From Cheiracanthium punctorium (taxonomy: Eukaryota; Arthropoda; Arachnida; Araneae; Cheiracanthiidae): 64,000 nt of DNA. Within the stretch, counting starts at the first letter, position 1, and every line of letters starts with the position of its first letter. The position numbers were made by a program, and so were the translations under genes. The stretch is taken from assembly GCA_038373885.1 (NCBI GenBank), contig JAWZYV010013175.1:558001-622000 (forward strand). Direction: 5' to 3'. The notes beneath the pieces were generated by a model, which did not search any database, was not told the origin of the DNA, and was given only the letters and a program-made list of their open reading frames with translations. Below, piece after piece: positions 10,400 to 23,450 of the stretch.

Positions 10400-12054
10400 A
10401 GATGATGGGATTAAGACCTTATTTTTAGATTTTAGTATTGCATATCGTCTTTAAAATATAAATATAAAACATATCAATACAACATAAATATGAATACACT
10501 TTTTTAACCTATTCATAAATTTAAATTGTAAGATATCTTCATGTTTAATGCAGAAGATGAGATTTATTATACAAATATATATTTTCACTGAGCAAACTAC
10601 AAATACTTAAAATAAACAAATATTTCACAAAACATATCCAATCGTATTGTATGTACATACATATTTTGAACAGGTTTTAATTGTTTGAACACGAATTATA
10701 TTATTATTCATTAAACACTGCTTTTGTGTGTGATTTTCTTATTGATTATGTCTTATTTAAGAAAATTGAAAATGATTTTTCTTGTTATATTTTTAAATTT
10801 CACTACTGCATTGCACATAATCTGTGTAACGAAGACGTTACCAACAGATTATATAAATCCTAATAAAATATTTTATATTGTAAAAACTGGTTCCAAACGT
10901 TAAATAGTTCTGGTGTGGTTCGTTTTCAAATTAATATTCTATATGTTGTCTATTATCTTAAAATTAATTCTTCAAACATTAATATTTGTTTTAAAAAAAA
11001 TTTTACGTTTTTTTAATAATACATTCTTTTATGAAAAACTAATGGATAAAATGTACAAAAACCAGCGATATAAATTTATCTTTGAATAGATTTATGAGGT
11101 ATACGAAATGTGAACAATAGCGATATTATCTGCATACTTTTACGAAAAAATAAAAAGTAGACAACACACATTTCCCACATTTTTATATTTTTCTTGAAAA
11201 ACTCCTTTCAATATACGTACATTGCATTATTGCCTTCTTTCCTTCAAATACGTCGTTGTAAAATATAAAGTTTGAAAAAAGTAACGCAAACAAGAAAAAA
11301 GATTAAATCTCTAACAAGAACATGGGGATTTTTTCTTTCATTTTATCTCAATGCCTCGAATGAAAGATTTGTCGATCAAGATCGATAAAATTTGATCGCG
11401 TAAAAGGACACGTTTTAAAGTTTTATAAGATTTTTTTTTCTAGACATATCGACATTTTCATCTTGGTTGACAGAAACAAGAATATTGCCATCTATTTCTT
11501 CAAAGCCCATATCAAAAAGACTATGAGAAAAACACAAATTTGCTTTTACTTTTCTCGAAAAATTGGCTGCTATCTATCTTTAAACGCTTAGATTATGGTA
11601 TATATTTGCAAATGTTCTTTTACATTAGATTGAAACACAAATAACATATCACAGATTCAGTGCAATGGACGAATGCATGCATTTTTATTGTTTAGTAATC
11701 AAATTCCATTATGAGATGATTAAAATGAAAAAAAAATGACTAATATTTTTCGTTCAATATAATAGGTTATCTAGAATTTTTATTTTTTATTTATTTTTAT
11801 TTTTGGATTAATTTAGATAGATCTTATAATTGTTTATGGTATACAGGCGTTCAAAAAGTGATCGATATATATATATATAAAATGTACATAAACTTTTATT
11901 ATGATAAACATAATTTGGTCCAGCCACCGTACTATAAAATCCGTTTATTTGTTAATTTAATAGCTGATAGTTTAGGTAATAGAAATAACGTTTAAAATAT
12001 CAATATTTTTTGTTTTTTTTAATTTATTGAAGTTATTAAATAAAACTTATTATT
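10397..12054. other. No gene seen
   Basis: Very AT-rich, no frame above 60 residues with any recognisable feature, no element ends. Confidence 0.5.
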
Positions 12055-12210
12055 AGTCCCTTCCGCCGACCTAACCTTTCGAAGTTTTTCGTGTTTTTTT
12101 CCGAAACTTGGCGTAACTACAGGTTGGCTCCTAAGAAAGAACCCCACGAAGGGCATACCCCCACGTCTATGTAATTGCCTGTAACTTCACAACACAACAC
12201 AACACAACCA
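12055..12210 (+). repeat. Possible retroposon 3' tail ending in (ACAAC)n
   Basis: A compositionally distinct 150-bp block (CCGCCGACCTAACC..., CCCCACGAAGGGCATACCCC) ends in four ACAAC units. A GC-richer 3' segment followed by a short tandem tail is how many LINE and SINE copies end. I do not recognise the family. Confidence 0.3.
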
Positions 12211-13265
12211 TATATGTTAATTTTGGGAGAGATGGACTACGATTCTCTTTTAAACCATAAGTGATGGAAACAGACTTTCAACTAAAAAGGTCCGTCAAAT
12301 AAAGAGTACATTTCAGATATAACAATTTTTTACTAGGGGCTGTAAAATACTAAAATACAAAATGTAATTTTTAAATGTTCCCTCCTTTCTTCTCATTTAT
12401 ATGTAGAAAAATGTTAGTGTGTGTCTAAAAAAGGTAAATTTAAAAAATACCATGTCTCTGCGTGAAACAGTTTCCGAGATTTTGAAATTCGAAAATTTTG
12501 GTCTTTGTTGCCAAATACAAAAGGGATGTTTCAAGAGTGAGAAAAAATAAATTACTTTCGTACTGAAGTTAATTTATGTAAGTGGTTACTCCGTTTGACT
12601 CATGAATCCTATTTTAGCGAGAATTTTCCAATAACGCTTGTTTGGCATTTTCAGGCAAATGTTTACCGCAAAAATATTTACCAGTCTGTCAGTGTGCAAT
12701 ACACGTTATCTGAAAGCGTGACGTAATTAGTGGATTACTCCCTAAAAGACTATGCCATCGATAGCGTAGTAATTATCAGTTCAGGTAAAATTTTACCTAT
12801 TAAGTTGATGCGTTTTATGCATTTAATTGTCATTTTGCAATAAAGAGATCATAATTTAACTTTTATCAACTCATAGTTCGACCCTTAAAGTAAAGATTTT
12901 CCCCCTGAAAATGGAAGCCAACTCAACAGGTAGTGTAAGTAATTACTTTTAACATTAAATATCTCACTTAGCTATTTTCCTTAGAGACATGGGATTTTTA
13001 AAAATAATTTTCTTAGACACAGAGCAACATTTTCCTACATATAAATGATAGGAAATAAAGGATCGTATGAAAATTAAATTTTGTATTTTAGTATCAGTAC
13101 AACCAATTATTAAAATATTGCCATATCTGAAAACTACTCTAAATAGAACAAACTTTTTCAATTGAAAGTATACATCGATCGCTTACGGTTTAAAACATGA
13201 TCTTTTCAAAATCTATTTTGAATTACTCTGTACATATTATGTTTACAAGACATACTTATAGTGTA
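12211..13265. other. No gene seen
   Basis: AT-rich; no motif or repeat end supported. Confidence 0.5.
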
Positions 13266-14290
13266 CTAGCTGAAGTACCCGTTCTTCGCACGGGAATGAA
13301 TGGACTTTTTGATATTACGATTTGTGGGGATTACTATATAAAGAGATATAGCAAAATGGATATCGCTTTATATTGTGTTCAATAACCATGCATACCGAAT
13401 TTCGAGGCAATCGTTTGTACGGTGCAGAAGGCCATGCGGCGTAGCGCAATCTAGTGGAGAGTTTTAGCAAAACGGATACGGCGGAAATATTCTTCGCATT
13501 CAGATATCGATGAATACGAAATTTCAGGACGATCGGCTGGAAAGCCCTGACGACGCAACATCTAGTGGCAAATTATATAGGAAAATGGATAGCGCCAAAC
13601 TCTTCCCGGTGTTCACATATCTATGTATACCTATTTTCATAGCGATCAGTTGCACTATCAAGAAGTGATACACTGCAGCGCGATCTAGTGGTTAATTAAA
13701 GTAATGATTTGCTACAGTGCCGTCAAGTGGCGAGTTATAGCAAAATGGATAACGCCAAAATATTCTCACTGTTCAAATAGCTATGTATACTGATTTTCAT
13801 AGCGACCGTTTGAATGGTCAAGAATTTGGCCTGCTGCAGCGTCATCTAGTGGCGAGTTAAAATAATAATGCATTGCAGTGCCATCTAGTGGTGAGTAACA
13901 TCAAAAGGAACACAATTAGAATATATTCTTCGTGCTGAAATGTGTAAGTATAAGAAATTTTATGCCGATCAGTCGAACGGTATAGAAGTTGACGTGTTGC
14001 AGCGCCATTTAGCGGCAAGTTACAGCAAACTGGATACTGAAAAATATTCTCCGTGTTCTAATATCTGCGTGTACCAAATTTCATCGAAATCGGTTGGACG
14101 ATATTCGCATAGTAAACGGCTAAACGGAATAGAATTCGACGTTCTGCTGCGCCACCTAGTGGCAAGTGAGAGGAAAACGGATAGCATAAAAAGCTTCTCA
14201 ATGATAAAAGACTTAGGTGAACCAAATTTCATGGTGCAACGGTGCTGGAGTTTTTCAACCTCATACACACATACCAACATTCATTTTATC
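13266..14290 (-). mobile_element. Non-autonomous Helitron-type element, minus strand
   Basis: On the minus strand the sequence ends CCCGTGCGAAGAACGGG (5-bp stem at 13278-13294), TACTTCAG, then CTAG at 13269-13266 and T: the hairpin-CTRR-T signature of a Helitron 3' end. The adjoining kilobase is a chain of degenerate repeats, common in non-autonomous Helitrons. The far (5') end is not definable from sequence alone; 14290 is an estimate where the repeats stop. No protein remains; the long frames at 13940-14317 and 14020-14280 simply run through the repeats. Confidence 0.6.
13440..14170 (+). repeat. Degenerate tandem repeats with a CATCTAGTGG core
   Basis: The core (CATCTAGTGG and close variants such as CACCTAGTGG and CATTTAGCGG) followed by SAGTTA.AGCAAAA.GGAT recurs about eight times at irregular spacings of roughly 40 to 150 bp. 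Between cores the words TTTCATAGCGA and GTATAC repeat too. Units differ by 15 to 30 percent by eye. Confidence 0.8.
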
Positions 14291-15280
14291 TATAACCAGT
14301 ATCATTATATATCCTAGTCTCAAATAAAATCCAGTTTCAAATCTAAGCCTCACCAAAGTGCCAACATACGCCATTTTGCAAGAGTTTTTTCAGGAAATCA
14401 TTCGAAGCATTGACTTAGCAGCAATCAATATGGGAAATGGTTCGGCCGCCAAAAAGTAAAGCACACATTTATTTAAAAGGGGAATCCCTTAATACAAACG
14501 AATTTTTTTTAATTATCAACTATAACGTGTTTTATTCATCGTTACTCCGATGTACTAAATGAGAAGATTTCAATTTTCTGAAATTTGGCGGAATTCCCCC
14601 AACTTAAATCAATGTACTCAATCGGCGAGAATTCTGAAGATAGATCGCTTGAAATCCCTTAATAACTGCATTATTTCTTCACGGATCATTAAAATTTAAC
14701 GCTGTATTCTAATAAAACCTTTGCACTTGCTTTCAAAAATCTATTTCCTTAAGCTCTCAATAAATTGCGCCAAGCCGAAATCTGTGCAAACCGCTGGAAC
14801 TCACTTTCTCAAAATCAGCATTTGAGCCATTTTATTTTTTCGCCAAACTAAAAAAAAATTACATATTAGCCTCGGAAATCTTCAATTCTTATTGTTTTAC
14901 GTATAAAACATTTCATTCTTGCTCCGATTTCCCATGCACACGATATTATAATAAAAAATTAATAATCTTACAAATATAAACTAACAAAAAAAAATCATTA
15001 TTATTCTTTTATTTTTACTTTGAGAATTTAAAACATCTTATTCGGCAAAATCGCCACACATGGCAACCACGATCCTTATTTCACACTTTTTTCACTACAG
15101 GGGTTACAATTACGGAAAGGTTTTTGCATGGAGAACATAAAAAATTTTCTTAAATTCCGGGAACGGGTGGACTTTCAAAGTTTTAAAGTGGACTATGATT
15201 TATTCTATATTATTTTACATATCTGTGCAAAATTTCAGGCTGATAGGTCCATTTTTGTGGATTTGTATACAACTCAAATC
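14291..15280. other. No gene seen
   Basis: AT-rich sequence. The frame 15128-15349 runs into an ACAA microsatellite and has no recognisable domain. Confidence 0.45.
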
Positions 15281-15308
15281 CACAAACAAACAAACAAACA
15301 AACAAACA
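15281..15308 (+). repeat. ACAA microsatellite
   Basis: Six to seven ACAA units. Confidence 0.95.
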
Positions 15309-15558
15309 GAATTTCATTTTTATTTATAAGAAGATTGTGTGTTTTATGAAAATTCTAGTGCAGAAAATCCTATATTTTTAGGAATTTTATGATTTTTTTA
15401 AATATCTACTAAACGATCAATCTCATCCTGACTACTGTACTTGCGATGGACCACAGTAAAATAATGAAATAATTGTAATTAGATATAAACTTTTATATCA
15501 ATTTCACAAAAAAAATTAAACCCACTTACTCACAATTAACTTGCTTAGTATTAGGATT

Positions 15559-15650
15559 ATATGAATTATTCTATGACTTTCAAATTTATGAAAGTTAAAC
15601 GTGTTTCTTGAATTCTTAATACATTAAAACACTGCATGAAAAAATTTTTA
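15559..15650 (+). repeat. Left copy of a 90-bp direct repeat
   Basis: Matches 16478-16567 at a constant offset of 919 bp with only a few substitutions (for example ATATGAATTATTCTATGAC here versus ATATGAGTTATTCTACGAC there). It brackets the 139-bp tandem array. Confidence 0.85.
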
Positions 15651-16019
15651 TGTGCTATAAATTAAGAATATTTTTCAGTAAATTCTTACTTGCTATATAA
15701 TTTATTTCCCCAGGAATCGCATGTCCACCAAAATGTACATATTCTTCATTCAACCATTGCAAACAAGAGACACGCTGTTTCAAAATTTAATTTTTGTTTT
15801 GTTTCAATGTAGTCTCAATCTAGTAGTAGTTGCAACATTCGACAGATTTGCTTCCCTTCCAATCATTGGCATTCATAAAATTCAATAATTCGAGATTTTA
15901 TGGTCAATCTTTCGCGAATGCGGATCCAGAGGGAGAGCTCCCTTACTCCTGAGATGAATATATTTACGCTGGATAAAATGGACTTACCATAATGATGACT
16001 TATATCATGCAATTCTGAA

Positions 16020-16470
16020 CTGATATTCACACTTAGCATTCCCATCTGAAAAATATTGTGAATCCGTCCTTTATCTCTGCTAACTGAAAACCTGATCCTT
16101 CTAAAAGTGAATCGTCTCTCCCTATCATCTGGGTGGGATGTACAATCTACCCTAACTCTAAGCTTTACATTCGCATCTGAAAAATTTCTGGATCCGCCCT
16201 TGATCTCTCCTGACTGAAAACCTGATCCATCTCTCCCTTCTAGAAGTGGTTTATCCTTCCCGATTGTCTGCGTGAGAAGTACAATCCACCCTAACTCTAA
16301 ACTTCGCATTCTCATCAGAAAATATTTCTTGATCACCTCTTGAGCTCTTCCGACTGAAAATCTGATTCATAAATACCTTCTAGAAGTGGTCCATCTCCTG
16401 ATCATGTGGGTGTGAAGTACAATCCACCCTAACTCTAAATTTTGCAATCCCACCTGAAACAATTCTAGAT
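16020..16470 (+). repeat. 139-bp tandem repeat, about three units
   Basis: CCCTAACTCTA starts at 16150, 16289 and 16428, exactly 139 bp apart. Each unit contains a CTGACTGAAAA.CTGAT box and a CTTCTAGAAGTGG box. The long minus-strand frame 15863-16336 is an artefact of this array: it has no domain and repeats itself with the unit. Confidence 0.9.
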
Positions 16471-16477
16471 CTCTCCG

Positions 16478-16567
16478 ATATGAGTTATTCTACGACTTTC
16501 AAATTTATGAAAGTTAAACGTGTTTCCTGAATTCTTAATTCATTAAAACACTGCATGAAAATATTTC
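16478..16567 (+). repeat. Right copy of the 90-bp direct repeat
   Basis: Partner of 15559-15650; begins about eight bases after the last 139-bp unit ends. Confidence 0.85.
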
Positions 16568-19500
16568 CTTAAGCTCTTTGAAAACCTCATACATCCCGCC
16601 CTTCTACAAGTGATCTATCTCTTTCAAGGGTGAAAAGTATTATACTGGGTAAAAGGTTACATGGAACTCAACATGTTACCCGAGATTATAATTATCAAAA
16701 CGAGACAGATCATATATAAAACAAAACCTGTATTTGTATATTTACAATCATACGAAAAAAATCTTCTTGTCTCACTAACAGCATTGAAAATGTATTTTTT
16801 TAAAAATAGTTTCAGGGCATAAAAATGTATTTCGGTGTCTGACTCAGATAGTTGCAAAATCAATGGAGGGGCGCTTGGACGAAATATTTCATTGTATCTC
16901 ACTCGGAATTACTATAAGTCCATGTTTAAACATTGTGTTTTTTTCAATACTACAATAAGTATAACAATTCAAGGAATATATTGTTTATTTTTCCGTAACA
17001 CTAACAGTTAGTAAACTACGATTTTTTTCTGTCATTCGCCAGCTAGCTCGAACTTGTTTTTTCACGCAGAGCTTATCTCCTTTTCTAAACCCCATTCGAG
17101 ACAACTATTGCTTTGTACAAAAGTTGATGGGGATTCAAGACTGTATTAGTCACACCCTTTATATTTTGAAATCATATAAATACATAAAATACTTTAAGGA
17201 TCTAATATGTATTTTATTTTAGCGTATTACTGAGTAACTACTTTTAACATCATTTTGATCTTAAATGTAGCTATTTCAGAAATTATAAGAACTTCGTGTG
17301 TTAAACTCTTCCTGTAGTTAAACACCTGATCATTCCATAAATTTAATCGAATAATAAATCTGAATCTCTTATTCGATTTATTATGCAGTTATTCGATACA
17401 TTATGCCATTTCCGGCTGTAGTTTCAGGAGATGTTTTTCAAATTTTTATAAGTGATAAATACAAACTAAATTTATCAGGAAAGAACTTTTTTTTCAGAAT
17501 AAACTTTTGTTACTATTCTATCATTTAATAAAAATGAAAAGCCATTTGAATTTTCTTCCAAACGTTACAAGTCAAAGAAAATAAGGTGGAAATTGTATTT
17601 ACATTAGTATTGAATTAATTGTTGGTTTTTACATTGAATAAATTTAAATAAGTGTAATGCGATTTTAATAGAAGTTGTAAGAAAGAAAGATTTATATGAA
17701 AATTTACAGAATACTTCGTACATTTAAATTCACATTTTGTTTATACTATATTTCTGAAAAACGTGCTAAGAATAACAGTGCTTCGAAATTCCAAGCATAA
17801 GATCTACATTTTAAAAAGACCTGTCTACTTCTGCATATACATTTATTTTTGCAATACATAAACCTAGCCATGAAGATGTAATTCACAGATCGTGTTTCCT
17901 TCAAAATTTCGTGAATAAAAATAGCAAACTCATCTTTTTTTCTAATTACTAAGTTTTATAGTTGAATAGAAACATTCTTTGGGCATGTTTTAACACTCAT
18001 GTGACGACAATACATATTGAAATACAGATATGCAGTATTCCTAAGAAAAATCTTCAAGGGGAATATTTATTTAAAAACATATTACATGTTTTTTTTTCCC
18101 AAATTAAATGATAAAGAGAGTACTCAAACACAATTTATTGAGAATTAGTATGACATATAAGTTTAAGGCAAAATGGAACTTCATGATTTTCTTATGGGGA
18201 ATAATTAATATGTTTAAAAGAAATACGTAAAGCAGAGTGATGCTTTTCATTGAATTATAGTTGCTCGGTATTGTTGCTTTAGATTTTTAAAACAAGACAT
18301 TTTTGGGAAATTTACATGCATGAAACCTAAAGTTAAGTAAATAGATTTTGAAATGCTAAACATAATTCCTGTTACAAATGCTTTTGAACTTTGGAATTGG
18401 ATTAATTTTTCGGAACTATAAAATAAATGAATGTTCAATCCAAACAGTGAAAGCAAAAGCGCACCCTAAAACATTCCCGCTGAAATATTGACGTCGGTTT
18501 TTAAAACGTCTGTTAAAACATTATGTATGAAAAAAACTGACAATAAAATTGACTTTTGTATTTATTAATAAAATAAACATTTATTCATCAAAAGTTGGCA
18601 GACGAAGTTTCCAATGCTTTTTCTTCTCATAATATGTCCCTAAATATACTAGGAATTATTTTGTGAAAATTTTCGTGGAACTTATAGAAACTTTCCTTTT
18701 ATATTTGCTTGAATTATTTACTTATGATAAATTGAACTTAGGACAAATGATAAGACCCCTTGGCGTTTTATTTCTTTTATCAGTTTTCCAATATCTCTTA
18801 TTATAAAGCATTTCTATATATGTTTCAAGCTTTTTTCAACATATTATCCAGTTACATACTGAAATAAATGCCATATTGACGATACACATATTGACAGTCG
18901 GGTTGCCAATTTTTTATTCTTTAACGAATAACTTATAATTAAAAATTATCCCCCATTATTTTTTTTTCTTTTACCGCTCTAGTATATTTAATTTCATAGT
19001 GAGCACTATTAAATTTTTACAGTTCATAAACAGTTACTTCTATATTTTTACAGTAAATTTCATACTGCATAAAATAAAGTTTCTACGGTACTTAAAAACT
19101 GTTATCTCTACAGCCACGCAGTAAATTTCAAGGTAAATGATACAGTTCTATATTATTCACGCTACATTTATAGATACTAACATTTGTGCAGAGTTGAATT
19201 ACTTCTGTAATTCTCATAATATGTTGAACTGTTTACTTTTCAACGTTTAGAATTCTTTTACTTTTAGAATGCACATACTAGTGTAGCCTTTTTTACAATT
19301 CTATTTGCACAGATATTACACAGTTCAGGATTCTCAATATGAAACTGAACCTAGAGAGTAGAAGCACGAAGTCAAAACCACTGTACGAACTACAGCTTCT
19401 GCAACAACCTAGAAAAACAGAAGCAACGTGTGTAGAATCCAGGTAGAGAGCTTGTGTTGTGAGTTCTGTGACATTTAGACCTTCGAGAAGTGAGTCTACA

Positions 19501-20089
19501 TTAAGGATGTTTTCGAGTGCAATCGAGAGCAGTTTATTTACAATGTTACTCAAAAGACATTCAGTACATTAAAGTCCATGCACAGTCATTGTTTAGACTA
19601 TGCTTGATTGGGGACTTTTCGGGAATAAAGGCAAATTAAGAGTCAAAATAAATATCCAAAATGAAACTCAAATTTATGATATCTCCCTTCGCCCATATCT
19701 GGCGAGAAATTGGGAAAAATTAATGCTATTGAAATATGGCATCTGACTGTCAAAAGAAATAAGTTAAAAGACGTACATCGAAAATCTGTGTAAATTAATT
19801 GACACTGTTTGCCGAATATTTTTTTATTAAATTATATAATACATTGTATGTGATTTTTGTACTATTTTTCTCTTATTCAGTACACTTTTTGAACTCAGTA
19901 CACACTCTGACACTTTAAATTTTGAAAGGTTAAATTTAGAAAAAATAAAAGCTATTTAGCTACGAATGCTCTAAAAATTCATTTAGAAGCAACTAACATA
20001 TGTGATTTAAAATTAAAAACATTCTTTTATAACATTTAAAATGTAGTGCTCAAGGCTTAAAACTAGTCTTGAGAATAACGCTCTGATCG
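16568..20089. other. No gene seen
   Basis: About 3.5 kb of AT-rich DNA. Frames at 16657-16902, 18247-18456 and 19293-19553 (all minus) show no recognisable domain; no splice-linked coding pattern could be argued. Confidence 0.45.
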
Positions 20090-20280
20090 TTTTTCCTATT
20101 ACGTCAACACTTGTATTAATATTCAAACATGTCGAATTCATGCACTTTCTAAAGCTAATATTAATTGATACTCCATTCTGCATTTCGCAATGCACAGTTT
20201 ATTTAAACGCTGAGACCTGCCACAGCTGTTCCGATCGAAAGTAAAATTATATGTAGTTTACAGCAACGTGTTTTAACCTC
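20090..20280 (+). repeat. Diverged interspersed repeat, copy 1
   Basis: Shares two blocks in the same order and spacing with 25450-25640: GTCAAC..YTGTATTAATATT at 20103 and GTTTATTT.AACGCTGAGA followed by CCTGCCACAGCTGTT at 20197. Similarity is patchy, implying an old pair. Confidence 0.55.
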
Positions 20281-21910
20281 AGTAATTCAATTATTCAACA
20301 GTGAATTCAAATAGAGTAACATATACTGTAAAGGAAAAATGAATTTAGCTGAAAAACGACGTTTGTTCAGTTTTCTGTGTATAGGCATTATTGTATCATG
20401 GTTTACAAGTTGAAATTTTACAAGCTTAAATGGTACGTTTCACAGTGAAGAAACGGAAGAGAATATTAATGACGAACTGGTTACGCAAGGAAAGTCTATA
20501 ATTAGTTGCTAAAGAGCACTGTGATAATTGCACATTGTAAGAGTTAACATTTTAAAATATATCATATACTACATGGATAGTTAGTTTCTAGTGTTATATT
20601 AGTGTACTAACAATTTTTAAAAGTAATTAAGCGAAAAATTGATGACAATAGCAATACAGAGTACTTTTATCGCAGCATGTTCTTATGTAGTATATCACAA
20701 ATTTCATAACAAATATTTTATTTTTTCGTGCAAAATATCAGATTAATGACAGATTATTTTACCCATTGTTAGTGTTACGGATTTTGTAAGCAGTTCTTTA
20801 TAAATAGTATATTTTTAATTGATTACGTTTCGCTTGCTTTTAAATTTTAAACGTGTTTAAGAATGAAGCAGTCACAACAGAAAAATGAATTTTTGGTAAA
20901 AAAAAATATTTGGTTTTGGTAAAAAAAAAAAAAAAAAAAAAATGGTAAATAAAACTTCCTGTTTTGCCATAATGTGCAAACGAATATTGTGACAAAATAT
21001 GTATTTTCAGGTTTTTTGCAATGAAAATATAAAAATTATATAGTATATTTTCCTTGTTTTGCTGTAGTTTTTGTACGCTTGGTAATCTAAAACACAATTT
21101 ACATATAGTTAGTCTTAAAATTAAAGATTTAAAAACCAGATTGCATTTATTGCATGTTTATAATCATTCACTTGTGTTGAAGTATTTGTACCAAGAACAA
21201 ACGATCGCAATTAGAATTCAATAAAAAATTGCATTACGAAAAATCTAGTTAAAAGCATAATTGGAAAGTTCAATTCATGGGAAAGTTTTCAAATCAAATT
21301 TTATAAAATTACTTTTTCTTTCATTCTGCAAAAAAAATTGAACTATATAATGTATTTTGCCAGCGCAACTACGAAGAATAGAATGAACATTTAATTAAAT
21401 TTATTTAAATTACACTTTAAACGTGAATTTAAATGAAACTGAAGCAAAATTTATCTGTATCTCGTGGCACTGTAATGGTTTTAGGTAACCATTTCGAAAT
21501 ATTTTGTTATTAAGTTTTTATTCCGAGAACAGCTAAATTAAAAAAAAATATGAAAAACAATCACCTCTTAAGAACTTTTAAACTCCCGGATTCTGTAAAC
21601 AAAATTTTTGATTTGTGACGCAAATCTTTCGTAAATCTTATTTTTTATATTTTGTGGATAAACTGAAAAATTCTTTTGGAAGATACTGGAATGTATGGAA
21701 GGAATTAATATTTATCAAAGTAACATCAAATACAGCCTCAGTAAGAACTTTTAGGCCAATTAAAAATGTTTGAGAAAATGTAAAAAGGAAATAAAAAGAT
21801 TTCGAATAATGTTGTATCATTAATTGTTGAAGTTCATTGTTAAGAAAACACACAAGAAACACAATTTATAAATTATATAATTATCAGTAAAAGTCGCGTA
21901 TACAAAACTG
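20281..21910. other. No gene; A-run and a stray Tc1-like end
   Basis: Contains an A-run at 20919-20942. At 21730-21765 the words CAGCCTCAGTAAGAACTTTT and AGGCCA match the terminal repeat of the Tc1 relic that starts at 21911, suggesting a second, otherwise lost copy. No coding frame is supported. Confidence 0.5.
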
Positions 21911-23170
21911 ATACATTTAGCTTGAGTAAAAACTTTAAGGCCACAAGTAATTTTTTAAAATTGATATACATATGCTAACTTAAATATTACTGACATTTCT
22001 TGGATTGTGGAAACTCTTAAATTTGAAATTTCTCATACACTTCTTCAAAGTTTTGGAGCTCTTTACGAAGATGGTGGAAAGTACGAAGTTAACTGACCAT
22101 GAAAGAGGGCAGATTGGAGTTTTTTCTTCAACAGTAATGAATAGCTGTTCTATCACAATAAAGAAAGGAAGATCAAAGACAGTAGTCAATATTTTTTTTG
22201 GTAATACAATTATTGCAAAAAGAATGCAGGGGGAAGACCTAAAGCTTTGTCTTCCCGTGACGAAAGAAGAGTTGGCAGACGTGCATCTACTACAAAGGAC
22301 TCAACCAGGAAACTCATTCCGATGACCAGTTTAAATGGTCTTCAAAGCATGGTGTCTAACACAATTAGAAGGTCTGGAAGTTATATTTATACAGCAAAAT
22401 TGTCTAAGCCTCAGTTGCTGCAGAAGCACAAAATAGATCGTTTGAAATTCAGTAAGCAAGTAATGACCTGGGATAATCATTGCATAGAAATCTTTTTTTT
22501 TTCTGATTAAAAAAAAAAGAATTTGGATGCGCCAGAGACGGATGGAAGTATTATTACCATGATTTAATAAAAAGAAAAAGGAGGAGTACTCTCCAAGCGA
22601 CATTTAGGTGGAGGATCTGTGATGACCTGAAGGTGCTTTGCTTACAATGGTATGGGTTCCATTGTGTTCTTTTAGGGTAAAATGAATTCACAAGCATATC
22701 ACATTCCTAGCAAGTCATCTTTTAAAATAATGATGAATCTCTTGCAGGAGAAAATTGAAAATATCAGCAAGATAATGCACCTATCCATTCGAGTAACAAT
22801 ACAAAAAATGGGTTCCAATTCAACATGTTGAAACTTTGAAATGACCAGTTAACTCTCCAGATCTCTACCCAATAGAGAACTTATAGGAGTACTTATTTAG
22901 TAAGAAGAGTTTATGCAAATGGGATACATTTTACATCATCAGTAGAACTGAAATCTACTATCGAAGACGAATGGTGAAAAATGACCCTTTATAAACTTTG
23001 AATAATTAACCTTGACAAAAACCAGTTCCAACCATGAAAAAAATAATATTTGAAGTAGTTCCAAGGAATTTCTCCTGCACAAGGTTCTAAGAGGTTCATT
23101 TTTTCTTTTTTATATGCTATTTTCTATGCTGACCTTAAAGTTTTTACTCAGGCTAAAATATTGATCTGTG
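21911..23170 (+). mobile_element. Degenerate Tc1-like element
   Basis: Inverted ends flank a dead transposase: TTTAGCTTGAGTAAAAACTT on the left (about 21915-21942) and its complement TTTTTACTCAGGCTAAAA on the right (23141-23158), with AAGG continuing both. The outermost bases are eroded and the target duplication is not certain. Size (about 1.26 kb) is right for a Tc1 element. Confidence 0.8.
22071..22999 (+). pseudogene. Tc1-like transposase, frameshifted relic
   Basis: The start is placed at the ATG of MVESTKLTDHERGQIGVFSS, the N-terminal paired-like helix-turn-helix region (KLTDHERGQI, then GRSKTVVN). A frameshift near 22235 moves to the frame with GGRPKALSSRDERRVGR, the AT-hook-like GRPR region and second helix-turn-helix. 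The catalytic part is broken but traceable: FSD followed directly by a stop near 22505 (first Asp), QQDNAPIHS near 22770 (second Asp) and SPDLYPIEN near 22855 (Glu), compatible with a DD34E layout. Near 22915 a frame reads RVYANGIHFTSSVELKS, the family's C-terminal block. At least three stops or shifts make it inactive. It is a different Tc1 lineage from the intact copy at 51.7 kb. Confidence 0.85.
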
Positions 23171-23431
23171 GGTTCTATAATTTTTTTTATGATAAAATAT
23201 TTGCAAAAGATTTTTCTTCATTTTTTACTCTTAGTTAAGGTTAATAATTATCAGTCAAATTATATTTTAATACTCAGTTTAAGATATTTCCGTTTTCTCA
23301 AAAATTTCAAAAACTTTCAAAAATGATAAAACCAAACCATCGTTTGTATTCTGAGAATGTTGCATTTAATAGCATGGCTCCTGGTTCAGAAACGTGAAGA
23401 GGGTCCCAACATGGGGACATCAAAGAAGTAT
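23171..23431. other. No gene seen
   Basis: Short spacer between the Tc1 relic and the LTR-like unit. If the unit to the right is an LTR, its internal side would have pointed into this segment, but no gag sequence is visible. Confidence 0.4.
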
Positions 23432-23450
23432 TGTCCTCTTCCGACTCCAA
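23432..23450 (-). other. Possible retrotransposon primer-binding site
   Basis: On the minus strand TGGAGTCGGAAGAGGACA follows the LTR-like unit. It resembles the TGGTGTCAGGAAGTGGGA site of the gypsy element at 38.95 kb. Resemblance only. Confidence 0.35.

Noticed and set aside
13940..14317. 125-codon plus-strand frame
   Set aside because: Runs through degenerate Helitron repeats; the repeated HLAASYSK / HLVASERK segments are the DNA repeat in translation.
15863..16336. Longest anonymous frame outside transposons (157 codons, minus strand)
   Set aside because: It lies over the 139-bp tandem units and its protein repeats with them; no domain and no initiation context.
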